Below, piece by piece: positions 8,249 to 20,600 of a stretch of 64,000 nt of DNA. The position numbers were made by a program, and so were the translations under genes. The notes beneath the pieces were generated by a model. That model was given only the letters and a program-made list of their open reading frames with translations. It was not told where the DNA came from and searched no databases. Origin of the DNA: Linyphia triangularis (taxonomy: Eukaryota > Arthropoda > Arachnida > Araneae > Linyphiidae); NCBI GenBank assembly GCA_963978545.1, contig OZ021722.1, positions 11,065,401-11,129,400 on the forward strand, read 5' to 3'. Within the stretch, counting starts at the first letter, position 1. Each line of letters opens with the position of its first letter.

Positions 8249-9613
8249 GGATTTTTCAGAATTTGCAAGATCGATTTTGAAAAATGACTTTTTAAACACT
8301 CCCACTTTGCCATGCAGGCATACAGTCTTAAATATTATAAGCTTTTATATTCAGGCAATTAATCATGAATAGTTCGTAATTAAAAACCTTATGGGAAATT
8401 TATACTTTTTATTCAAACCTTTAAAATTATAACTTTTACATATGTGGAACTATTACTAAGTAAAAATTAAATTTTATTTTCAAAAAAAGTTCACGTATTG
8501 CTCTAAATTTTAAAAATTCAAAAAATTTGAAATTTTCTTGTTTAAGTTTCGTTATTTTTTTCCTGATTGATTTAAAAAAATGTTCTTAGAAATATACTTT
8601 AACTTTTTGGGCATCGGATTTAGAATAAGTAAAATAGTTTTCGAGAAAAACGATAATTACTGCACGTATAAATTAAAAAATAAAAAAATTAAAAAATGGA
8701 TATTTTTCAACATTTAAATTTGTTAAAAAAAAGTTCATATATTATTCAAAAATCCATGCCTATATTTGTCAAATTGATCTTTAGAATGCCACAAATTTTT
8801 TTTCAAGTCATGTCATTCATATTTGCTTAGGTTTCAGCATTTTGAATAAGGTGGGAATTTCAAAAACACGAAGTGAGGAAAATGCGTTCGAAACATCGAA
8901 GGAGCTATTACAGCCATGCTAAATTCTCAATAAAAATATAAAATTTTTCTGCAATTGCTGTTATCGGATCAGTTCAAAAACTTGCCAGAATATTAAGAAG
9001 GTTTCAAAGATTATAAACACGCAAAAAAATAGAAAAATTTATATTTTAATTATATTTTCTGTAAACAAGTTGTCCAAAGACCCTTTAAGCGAATGCATTG
9101 TTGGAACGTTAGAATAAATGCAGTTCAATTAGATCACTCTTTGTGTCAGACGATTCAGTGTTGTTGCAATCTCACATTGTTAACTTCCAACAATGGTGTA
9201 AAATATGTCTGATGAGCATTATTGCGATATCACTCATTTCGACGCCATTTTGACAAAAAACTGAAGGCACAGTTTATGTAAGACTTTTCCTATTTCTAAA
9301 AGCGATTTAAATAAATGTGAGGCTTGAACTTTTGCTTTGGTATGTAATATTTACTCGTATATATAACATTACTTGCTTATAAAACCAAACCATGTATTTT
9401 AATAATATTTCGACTCACTTGAAAACAAGATTTTATTATAAATTCGCAATTATAATTCCTTGAAAACTGCAGTATGCAAGTCTTGTAAATCTTACATTAT
9501 CGTATATTTTATCTCATTTTGTAGTATTATTTGACAACTTTTTACATTTTGTTTATATTTTACCTACAAGTTCCCATCTATTCCCAAACTTTTTTTTTAG
9601 TTTTAGTATATTT

Positions 9614-10181
9614 TCTTTTAATTAGTTATTTTAATTGCATTTAATAGCAGCTGCATTTTAACAAAAAATATTATCTTTACGATAATTTTGAACAGCTTTT
9701 CTTAAAATAAAACGTTCTTTTTCCAACAGTGTGCTTACGGAACATTAGACGGAATCAAGATTGTTGAACATCATTTCCATTTTTAAGATACCTACTTCTA
9801 CTAAATTACTCAAGTTGACAATAGCATTCAATGTTGAAGGTATGAATCTTTCATTATTTTTTATGAGTGTTCAGAATCCTGAAACCATCCTCTTAACTCA
9901 ACATTTCAATCTTGTGCTAATGCATTTTAAGTCGAATTTCAGCAATCTTGTGCATCCACTTTAAGTCTAAGCAAAACTAATGGGGATTCTCAATGATGTT
10001 ACATTGTTAAAGCTCAACTGTTTATGTCGAACATGCATTTAATGCAATATATTTTATTATAATTTTTTTCCCTCCATTCATACAAGGACTTTTTGAAAAT
10101 AATCCCTAACTTTGAATAACATAAATATGACACAGTAAGAAGCCAAAAGAAAATTCAAGTGGTATTCGGGTTCCAAAATTG
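9614..10181. other. Unique AT-rich sequence downstream of block A copy 2
   Basis: This is the original continuation of block A beyond the point where copy 1 is interrupted by the LTR element. A 67-codon frame at 9761-9964 shows no recognisable motif and is not supported as a gene. Confidence 0.5.
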
Positions 10182-10360
10182 ATTGCTGGTAGTAAATTTG
10201 ACAATGACTGCATATGGTTTCCTGATGAAAGCTATTTTAATTTGGACGGATTTTTCAAAATAAATGAAATTGGTGAATACGAGGTATTGAAAACCCGTAA
10301 ATGTGACTTGCAAAGCCACTGTATTCTGAAAAAGTGATCATTTGGGATACAACTATCTAG
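10182..10360 (+). pseudogene. Decayed mariner/Tc1-type transposase fragment
   Basis: The frame from 10182 reads IWFPDESYFNLDGFF, which resembles the block around the second catalytic aspartate of mariner-family transposases (D at 10224-10226). After one frameshift, 10310-10357 reads AKPLYSEKVIIWDTTI, resembling the downstream K-P-L...K-V-x-V-W block. The distance from the aspartate to this block is about 36-37 codons, as I remember for mariner transposases. The reading is ended by TAG at 10358. The N-terminal DNA-binding part, the third catalytic residue and the terminal inverted repeats are not seen. It is an old, inactive relic. Confidence 0.65.
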
Positions 10361-10847
10361 TAAAGCAGCGTTTGCCACTTACTTCTGAAGTGTATGACTT
10401 ATTTGAGAGATTCTCGCGATTTTCAAATTTATACCGAGTACCCTAATATATATTCACTATACAATTTAAAATACAAAAAAGTAATAATTGATAAAGATTC
10501 AACGGTATTAAAATATTTCTGAATAAATAATTTAACTGGATTTTTTTTTTTCTTGATAAAATTAAAATAGGTACTTTATTATTATTATTTTTTTTTTTTA
10601 ATTATGATACGAAATTTTCATTAAATCGTTAAGTCATGTCTAAAATATAACCCATAAAGAAATTTTGAAAAAAATAATTTATATTCATTACCAATTATTA
10701 TATACAATTGCAAATTCTATAGCTCAGATAATATTATTAGGCGAGGACAATGTTAAATTTTTCACAATGCATGGATTGCTCACAAACTCTTCAATTGCAT
10801 CAAGAAATACGACAGATAACAACTTCAAAGCTCTAGAACTTTGATTG
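10361..10847. other. Unique AT-rich sequence, no gene seen
   Basis: This stretch has long T and A runs (about 10540-10600) and no ORF of note. It may include further decayed mariner sequence next to the fragment above, but nothing is readable. It ends where block A copy 3 begins. Confidence 0.5.
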
Positions 10848-11489
10848 GATGAGATTTGAGGACTAAATTTGTCTAGGAAAATATAAAATTTAAAAAAGCC
10901 AAAAGCAACAAATGAATGAAGTAAAAAATTCCAAAGAGTAAAGTATATATTTGAATTGTTTATTAGTTAAAATTCTTACTAATTTGCATTTCTTTTTTCA
11001 CATGTTTACCAATATTGGCAGAATGTTTACATCAAATTAACTGCAGGGACATTTTAGATGGCACTCTATTCTTATGTGGTAAGTACATATATTAATTTAG
11101 TTTTTGTCATTTATTTTCAATATTTTTGATGTCTCCTAAATTGTATTTGTTTATTTCCAGATTCCAAAGAGATAAGGACGATTCTATGGATACCTTTCTC
11201 TTGTAGAAGAAATAAGCATCTAACGATAAAGAGGTAAAAAAATACATGAAATCTGCATTCTATGTATTGACATAAATTGTTTCTTTCTATTATATATATT
11301 GCATAGATAACCTTATTCTTCAATTTGAATTTCAGATGCAAATGTCTTTTGAGTACCTTTTGAGCAAAAAATTTAGAAAAGCCAATATTTGAACAGTAGG
11401 TCTTTTTCGCTAACAGTCCTATTCAAGATTGAAAGTGTCAACGCAAACTAATAAAGGTATGTGTTACAATTTTAATCCAACAGATGATA
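10848..11489 (+). repeat. Block A, copy 3 (truncated by the satellite)
   Basis: This segment is collinear with 874-1517 of copy 1, starting at the shared GATGAGATTTGAGGAC. It is more diverged than copies 1 and 2 are from each other. At about 11489 it switches directly to satellite sequence. It retains the start of block A that is missing from copy 2. Confidence 0.88.
11022..11456 (+). other. Candidate multi-exon unit, copy 3
   Basis: Exon 1 is 11022-11078 (57 bases, the same length as in copy 1), with acceptor AG at 11020-11021 and donor GTAAGT at 11079. Exon 2 is 11161-11233 (73 bases). Exon 3 is 11336-11456 (121 bases), with donor AAG/GTATGT, closer to the usual consensus than in copies 1 and 2. 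The short frame in exon 2 is shifted by a one-base deletion, so the peptide is not conserved while the splice sites are. Exon 4 is lost at the satellite junction. Confidence 0.45.
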
Positions 11490-14400
11490 TTGCATTCTTT
11501 TAATAAAAAATACTTTATAAATCAAACTAAGTTCAAATTTTGGCAAAAAAATTATTTTTCATAAGGTATATGAGAAGTTGAAATTTTGAAACCAAAGCGC
11601 TCAGGAACTGTTTTTAAGCCGTATTTTTACTTTGCATTACTTCGATTTTGTGTGCTAAAGTACCATTTTATAAGCAAATTATTTGATTAGAATGAAATCG
11701 GGTGATGACTTTTATGATCCTAGGCAACCAATTAAGTTTCAATTTTGAAAATTGAGAATTTGAGATTTGCCTTAGGATTGACAAGGCTAATGTATTTTTC
11801 TGCAATAACTGGGTTTTGAGTAGTAAAATTTCACTTTAATGACGATTTGAAAGTGCAAATCGATTCGGGTGATGATTTCGGTTACCCTAGTTGCAAAAAG
11901 ATTGTAAAATTTTGAAAATTTAGAAATGTGAAAATTTCCATACGATTAACATGGGGGAAAGCAAAAATGAAATTTTTTGAAAGTGCCCTTTTTTTTAACC
12001 AAATTTAGACCCACTTGTTATTTAGTGAGTGTTATAAAATTGGAATTGGAGATTCTCCTACATATTAGCTTCAATTTCTCAAATGGGAAAAAATTTAGAA
12101 AATTTTACTTTTTGGACAATAATTCATTGAAAAGTCCCCCATGTGTTTTAAGGGGAATTGTATTTTCGAGAAAATGGCCCAAATGCTTTCAAAGTGTGAT
12201 TTTAAGTTGGATATATTTTTATAGGCATTCTTGTACCAAATTTTAAATAAAAAAACAGTATTCTAAAAATCAAAAATTCCCTTTTTTAAAAATCGTGAAA
12301 TTTTTCTTTTTCGCGGGTATTGAATGTAAAATTTCATTTTTAACAAATTGTTTCAAATTGCATTTTCTTAATCAAAAACACTTTATAAATCAAACTAAGT
12401 TCAAAATTTGGCAAATAAATTATGTTTGATAAGGTATATAAGAAGTTGAAATTTTAAAACGAAAGCGCTCAGGAACTGTTTTGAAGCCATATTTTTACTT
12501 TGCATTACTTCGATTTTGTGTGCTAAAGTACCATTTTATGAACAAATTATTTGATTAGAATGAAATCGGGTGATGACTTTTATGATCCTAGGCAACCAAT
12601 TAAGGTTCAATTTTGAAAATTGAGAATTTGAGATTTGCCTTAGCAATTTGGAAAATTGAGGATATGAGATTTGCCAAAGGATTGACAAGGCTAATGTATT
12701 TTCAAAGGGATTTAATGACAATATGAAAGTGGAAATCAATTCGGGTGATGATTTCGGTTACACTAGTTGCAAAAAGATTGTAAAATTTTTAAAATTAAGA
12801 AATGTGAAACTTTCCATACGATTAACATGGGGGAAAGCAAAAATGAAATTTTTTGAAAGTGCCCTTTTTTGGACCAACTTTAGACCCAACCTATATTTAG
12901 TTAGTGTTATAAAATTGGAATTGGAGATTCTCCTACATATTAGCTTCAATTTCTCAAATTGGAAAAAATTTAGAAAATTTTACTTTTTGGACAATAATTC
13001 ATTGAAAATCCCCCCATGTGTTTTAAAGGGGAATTGTATTTTCGAGAAAATGGCTCAAATGCTTTCAAAGTGTGATTTTAAGCTGGATATATTTTTATAG
13101 ACATTCTTGGTACCAAATTTGAAATAAAAAAACAGTATTCTAAAAATCAAAAATTCTATTTTTAAAAAATCGTGAAATTTTTCACTTGCCAGGGTATTGA
13201 ATGTAAAATTTCATTTTTAACAAATTGTTTCAAATTGCATTTTCTTAATCAAAAACACTTTATAAATCAAACTAAGTTCAAAATTTAGCAAACAAATAAT
13301 TTTTGATAAATTATATGAGAAGTTGAAATTTTGAAAAGAAAGCGCTCAGGAACTGTTTTTAAGCCATATTTTTACTTTGCATTACTTCGATTTTGAGTGC
13401 TAAAGTACCATTTTATAAGCAAATTATTTGATCAGAATGAAATCGGGTGATGACTTTTATGATCCTAGGCAACAAATTAAGGTTCAATTTTGAAAATTGA
13501 GGATTTGAGATTTGCCATAGGATTGACAATGCTAATTTTTTTTCAAAGGGATTTAACGACTTTTTTTGTGCAGTAACTGGGTTTTGAAGAGTAAAATTTC
13601 ACTTTAATGACGATTTCAAAGTGCAAATCGATTCGGGTGATGATTTCGGTTACCCTAGTTACAAAAAGATTGTAAAATTTTGAAAATTTAGAAATGTGAA
13701 ACTTTCCATAAGATTAACATGGGGGAAAGCAAAAATGAAATTTTTTGAAAGTGCACTTTTTTGGACCAACTTTAGACCCACTTGTTATTTAGTTAGTGTT
13801 ATAAAATTGGAATTGGAGATTCTGCTACATATTAGCTTCAATTTCTCAAATGGGAAAAAATTTAGAAAATTTTACTTTTTGGACAATAATTCATTGTTCA
13901 ATTCCCATGTGTTTTAAAGGGGAATTGTATTTTCGAGAAAATGGCTCAAATGCTTTCAAAATGTGATTTTAAGTTGGATATATTTTTTATAGGCATTCTT
14001 GTACCAAATTTGAAATAAAAAAACAGTATCCAAAGAATCAAAAATTCTATTTTTTAAAAATCGTGAAATTTTTCACTTGCCAGGGTATTGAATTTAAAAT
14101 TTCATTTTTAACAAATTTTTTCAAATTGCATTTTCTTAATCAAAAACACTTTATAAATTAAACTAAGTTCAAAATTTGGCAAACAAATTATGTTTGATAA
14201 GGTATATGAGAAGTTGAAATTTTGAAACGAAAGTGCAAAGGAACTGTTTTTAAGTCGTATTATTACTTTGTTTTACTTCGATTTATAGTGCTAAAGTACC
14301 ATTTTATAAGCAAATTATTCGATCAGAATGAAATCGGGTGATGACTTTTATGATCCTAGACAACAAATTAAGGTTCAATTTTGAAAATTGAGAATTTGAG

Positions 14401-14602
14401 ATTTGCCTTAGGATCGACAAGGCTAATGTATTTTTCTGCAATAACTGCGTTTTGAGTAGTAAAATTTCACTTTAATGACGATTTGAAAGTGGAAATCGAT
14501 TCGGGTGATGATCTCGGTTACCCTAGTTACAAAAAGATTGTAAAATTTTGAAAATTTAGAAATGTGAAACTTTCCATACGATAAACATGGGGGAAAGCAA
14601 AA
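11490..14602 (+). repeat. Left edge of the array: truncated and diverged monomers
   Basis: The first unit (11490-11966) is truncated, entering at the mid-monomer string ATTGCATT. The monomers starting at 11967, 12843 and 13735 carry many private changes, including a local duplication near 12607-12675, a deletion of about 66 bases near 12713, and replaced bases near 13897. This is typical of array margins that escape homogenisation. Confidence 0.85.
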
Positions 14603-17600
14603 ATGAAATTTTTTGAAAGTTCAATTTTTTGGACCAACTTTAGACCCACTTTTTATTTAGTTAGTGTTATAAAATTGGAATTGGAGATTCTCCTACATTT
14701 TAGCTTCAATTTCTCAAATGGGAAAAAATTTAGAAAATTTTACTTTTTGGACAATAATTCATTGAAAAGTCCCCCATGTGTTTTAAAGGGGAATTGTATT
14801 TTCGAGAAAATGGCTCAAATGCTTTCAAAGTGTGATTTTAAGTTGGATATATTTTTATAGGCATTCTTGTACCAAATTTGAAATAAAATACAGTATTATA
14901 TTATCAAAAATTCCATTTTTTAAAAATCGTGAAATTTTTCACTTTCGAAGGTATTGAATGGAAAATTTAATTTTTAAAAAATTGTTTTAAATTGCATTTT
15001 CTTTATCACAAACACTTTATAAATTAAACTAAGTTCAAAATTTGGCAAACAAATTATGTTTGATAAGGTAAATGAGAAGTTGAAATTTTGAAACGAAAGT
15101 GCTAAGGAACTGTTTTTAAGTCGTATTATTACTTTGATTTACTTCGATTTATAGTGCTAAAGTACCATTTTATAAGCAAATTATTTGATCAGAATGGAAA
15201 TCGGGTGATGAATTTTATGATCCTAGGCAACCAATTAAGGTTCAATTTTGAAATTTGAGATTTGCCTTAGGATTGTCAAGGCTAATGTATTTTATAAGGG
15301 ATTTAACGACTTTTTTTTTGCAGTAACTGGGTTTTGAGTAGTAAAATTTCACTTTAATGACGATTTGAAAATGGAAATCGATTCGGGTGATGATTTCGGT
15401 TACCCTAGTTACAAAAAGATTGTAAAATTTTGAAAATTTAGAAATGTGAAACTTTCCATACGATAAACATGGGGGAAAGCAAAAATGGAATTTTTTGAAA
15501 GTGCCCTTTTTTGGACCAACTTTAGACCCACTTGTTATTTAGTTAGTGTTATAAAATTGGAATTGGAGATTCTCCTACAAATTAGCTTCAATTTCGCAAA
15601 TGGGAAAAAATTTAGAAAATTTTACTTTTTGGACAATAATTCATTGAAAAGTCCCCCATGTGTTTTAAAGGGGAATTGTATTTTCGATAAAATGGCTCAA
15701 ATGCTTTCAAAATGTGATTTTAAGTTGGATATATTTTTTATAGGCATTCTTGTACCAAATTTGAAATAAAAAAACAGTATTCTAAAAATCAAAAATTCTA
15801 TTTATTAAAAATCGTGAAATTTTTCACTTGCCAGGGTATTGAATTTAAAATTTCATTTTTAACAAATTGTTTCAAATTGCATTTTCTTAATCAAAAACAC
15901 TTTATAAATCAAACTAAGTTCAAAATTTAGCAAACAAATCATTTTTGATAAGGTATATGAGAAGTTGAAATTTTGAAACGAAAGCGCTCAGGAATGTTTT
16001 GAAGCCGTATTTTTACTTTGCATTACTTCGATTTTGTGTGCTAAAGTACCATTTTATAAACAAATTATTTGATTAGAATGAAATCGGGTGATGACTTTAA
16101 TGATCCTAGGCAACCAATTAAGGTTCAATTTTGAAAATTGAGAATTTGAGATTTGCCTTAGGATTGACAAGGCTAATGTATTTTCAAAGGGATTTAACGA
16201 CTTTTTTTCTGCAGTAACTGGGTTTTGAGTAGTAAAATTTCACTTAAATGACGATTTAAAAGTGGAAATCGATTCGGGTGATGATTTCGGTTACCCTAGT
16301 TACAAAAAGATTGTAAAATTTTGAAAATTTAGAAATGTGAAACTTTCCATACGATTAACATGGGGGAAAGCAAAATTAAAAAATTTTTGAAAGTGCCCTT
16401 TTTTGGACCAACTTTAGACCCACTTGTTATTTAGTTAGTGTTATAAAATTGGAATTGGAGATTCTCTTACATATTAGCTTCAATTTCTCAAATGGGAAAA
16501 AATTTAGAAAATTTTACTTTTTGGACAATAATTCATTGAAAAGTCCCCCATGTGTTTTAAAGGGGAATTGTATTTTCGAGAAAATGGCTCAAATGCTTTC
16601 AAAATGTGAATTTAAGTTGGATATAATTTTTATAGGCATTCTTGTACCAAATTTGAAATAAAAAAACAGTATTCTAAAAATCAAAAATTCTATTTATTAA
16701 AAATCGTGAAATTTTTCACTTGCCAGGGTATTGAATTTAAAATTTCATTTTTAACAAATTGTTTCAAATTGCATTTTCTTAATCAAAAACACTTTATAAA
16801 TCAAACTAAGTTCAAAATTTAGCAAACAAATCATTTTTGATAAGGTATATGAGAAGTTGAAATTTTGAAACGAAAGCGCTCAGAAACTGTTTTGAAGCCG
16901 TATTTTTACTTTGCATTACTTCGATATTGTGTGCTAAAGTACCATTTTATAAACAAATTATTTGATTAGAATGAAATCGGGTGATGACTTTTATGATCCT
17001 AGGCAACCAATTAAGGTTCAATTTTGAAAATTGAGAATTTGAGATTTGCCTTAGGATCGACAAGGCTAATGTATTTTTCTGCAATAACTGCGTTTTGAGT
17101 AGTAAAATTTCACTTTAATGACGATTTGAAAGTGGAAATCGATTCGGGTGATGATTTCGGTTACCCTAGTTACAAAAAGATTGTACGATTTTGTAAATTT
17201 AGAAATGTGAAACTTTCCATACGATTAACATGGGGGAAAGCAAAAATGAAATTTTTTGAAAGTGCCCTTTTTTGGACCAATTTTAGTCCCACTTGTTATT
17301 TAGTTAGTGTTATAAAATTGGAATTGGAGATTCTCCTACATATTAGCTTCAATTTCTCAAATGAGAAAAAATTTAGAAAATTTTACTTTTTGGACAATAA
17401 TTCATTGAAAAGTCCCCCATGTGTTTTAAAGGGGAATTGTATTTTCGAGAAAATGGCTCAAATGCTTTCAAAGTGTGATTTTAGGTTGGATATATTTTTA
17501 TAGGCATTCTTGTACCAAATTTGATATAAAAATCAGTATTATATTATCAAAAATTCCATTTTTTAAAAATCGTGAAATTTTTCACTTTCGAGGGTATTGA

Positions 17601-20600
17601 ATGGAAAATTTAATTTTTAAAAAATTGTTTTAAATTGCATTTTCTTTATCAAACACACTTTATAAATTAAACTAAGTTCAAAATTTGGCAAACAAATTAT
17701 GTTTGATAAGGTATATGAGAAGTTGAAATTTTGAAACGAAAGTGCTAAGGAACTGTTTTTAAGTCGTATTATTACTTTGTTTTACTTCGATTTATAGTGC
17801 TAAAGTACCATTTTATAAGCAAATTATTTGATCAGAATGGAAATCGTGTGATGACTTTTATGATCCTAGACAACAAATTAAGGTTCATTTTTGAAAATTG
17901 AGAATTTGAGATTTGCCTTAGGATTGACAAGGCTAATGTATTTTCAAAGGGATTTAACGACTTTTTTTCTGCAGTAACTGGGTTTTGAGTAGTAAAATTT
18001 CACTTTAATGACGATTTGAAAATGGAAATCGATTCGGGTGATGATTTCGGTTACCCTAGTTACAAAAAGATTGTAAAATTTTGAAAATTTAGAAATGTGA
18101 AACTTTCCATACGATAAACATGGGGGAAAGCAAAAATGGAATTTTTTGAAAGTGCCCTTTTTTGGACCAACTTTAGACCCACTTGTTATTTAGTTAGTGT
18201 TATAAAATTGGAATTGGAGATTCTCCTACAAATTAGCTTCAATTTCGCAAATGGGAAAAAATTTAGAAAATTTTACTTTTTGGACAATAATTCATTGAAA
18301 AGTCCCCCATGTGTTTTAAAGGGGAATTGTATTTTCGAGAAAATGGCTCAAATGCTTTCAAAATGTGATTTTAAGTTGGATATATTTTTTATAGGCATTC
18401 TTGTACCAAATTTGAAATAAAAAAACAGTATTCTAAAAATCAAAAATTCTATTTTTTAAAAATCGTGAAATTTTTCACTTGCCAGGGTATTGAATTTAAA
18501 ATTTCATTATTAACAAATTGTTTCAAATTGCATTTTCTTAATCAAAAACACTTTATAAATCAAACTAAGTTCAAAATTTAGCAAACAAATCATTTTTGAT
18601 AAGGTATATGAGAAGTTGAAATTTTGAAACGAAAGTGCTAAGGAACTGTTTTTAAGTCGTATTATTACTTTGTTTTACTTCGATTTATAGTGCTAAAATA
18701 CCATTTTATAAGCAAATTATTTGATCAGAATGAAATCGGGTGATGACTTTTATGATCCTAGGCAACCAATTAAGGTTCAATTTTGAAAATTGAGAATTTG
18801 AGATTTGCCTTAGGATCGACAAGGCTAATGTATTTTTCTGCAATAACTGCGTTTTGAGTAGTAAAATTTCACTTTAATGACGATTTGAAAGTGGAAATCG
18901 ATTCGGGTGATGATTTCGGTTACCCTAGTTACAAAAAGATTGTAAAATTTTGAAAATTTAGAAATGTGAAACTTTCCATACGATAAACATGGGGGAAAGC
19001 AAAAATGAAATTTTTTGAAAGTGCCCTTTTTTGGACCAACTTTAGACCCACTTGTTATTTAGTTACTGTTATAAAATTGGAATTGGAGATTCTCCTACAT
19101 ATTAGCTTCAATTTCTCAAATGGGAAAAAATTAAGAAAATTTTACTTTTTGGACAATAATTCATTGAAAAGTCCCCCATGTGTTTTAAAGGGGAATTGTA
19201 TTTTCGAGAAAATGGCTCAAATGCTTTCAAAGTGTGATTTTAAGTTGGATATATTTTTATAGGCATTCTTGTACCAAATTTGAAATAAAAAAACAGTATT
19301 CTAAAAATCAAAAATTCTATTTATTAAAAATCGTGAAATTTTTCACTTGCCAGGGTATTGAATTTAAAATTTCATTTTTAAAAAATTGTTTCAAATTGCA
19401 TTTTCTTAATCAAAAACACTTTATAAATCAAACTAAGTTCAAAATTTAGCAAACAAATCATTTTTGATAAGGTATATGAGAAGTTGAAATTTTGAAACGA
19501 AAGCGCTCAGGAACTGTTTTGAAGCCGTATTTTTACTTTGCATTACTTCGATTTTGTGTGCTAAAGTACCATTTTATAAACAAATTATTTGATTAGAATG
19601 AAATCGGGTGATGACTTTAATGATCCTAGGCAACCAATTAAGGTTCAATTTTGAAAATTGAGAATTTGAGATTTGCCTTAGGATTGACAAGGCTAATGTA
19701 TTTTCAAAGGGATTTAACGACTTTTTTTCTGCAGTAACTGGGTTTTGAGTAGTAAAATTTCACTTAAATGACGATTTAAAAGTGGAAATCGATTCGGGTG
19801 ATGATTTCGGTTACCCTAGTTACAAAAAGATTGTAAAATTTTGAAAATTTAGAAATGTGAAACTTTCCATACGATAAACATGGGGGAAAGCAAAAATGGA
19901 ATTTTTTGAAAGTGCCCTTTTTTGGACCAACTTTAGACCCACTTGTTATTTAGTTAGTGTTATAAAATTGGAATTGGAGATTCTCCTACAAATTAGCTTC
20001 AATTTCGCAAATGGGAAAAAATTTAGAAAATTTTACTTTTTGGACGATAATTCATTGAAAAGTCCCCCATGTGTTTTAAAGGGGAATTGTATTTTCGAGA
20101 AAATGGCTCAAATGCTTTCAAAATGTGATTTTAAGTTGGATATATTTTTTATAGGCATTCTTGTACCAAATTTGAAATAAAAAAACAGTATTCTAAAAAT
20201 CAAAAATTCTATTTTTTAAAAATCGTGAAATTTTTCACTTGCCAGGGTATTGAATTTAAAATTTCATTATTAACAAATTGTTTCAAATTGCATTTTCTTA
20301 ATCAAAAACACTTTATAAATCAAACTAAGTTCAAAATTTAGCAAACAAATCATTTTTGATAAGGTATTTGAGAAGTTGAAATTTTGAAACGAAAGCGCTC
20401 AGGAACTGTTTTGAAGCCGAATTTTTACTTTGCATTACTTCGATTTTGTGTGCTAAAGTACCATTTTATAAACAAATTATTTGATTAGAATGATATCCGG
20501 TGATGACATTTATGATCCTAGGCAACCAATTAAGGTTCAATTTTGAAAATTGAGAATTTGAGATTTGCCTTAGGATCGACAAGGCTAATGTATTTTTCTG

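Larger units (their letters stand above)
7109..9613 (+). repeat. Block A, copy 2 (begins at the LTR element)
   Basis: This segment is collinear with 1099-3503 of copy 1. It starts at the base after the 3' LTR and passes the point where copy 1 is cut off by the 5' LTR, running on into unique sequence. It has an extra segment of about 100 bases at about 7765-7870 and scattered small indels. Apart from the candidate exons, the palindrome and a minus-strand coding-like stretch, no gene is visible. Confidence 0.92.

Noticed and set aside
9761..9964. 67-codon frame next to block A copy 2
   Set aside because: No motif, no second copy for comparison, and its length is unremarkable for AT-rich sequence.
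17126..17503. Monomer ORF of up to 125 codons, repeated about 60 times along the array
   Set aside because: Its length varies with the upstream start. It is broken in several monomers, its variants are mostly amino-acid-changing, the composition is that of AT-rich translated DNA, and no signal peptide, domain or promoter is seen. It is treated as a by-product of tandem repetition.
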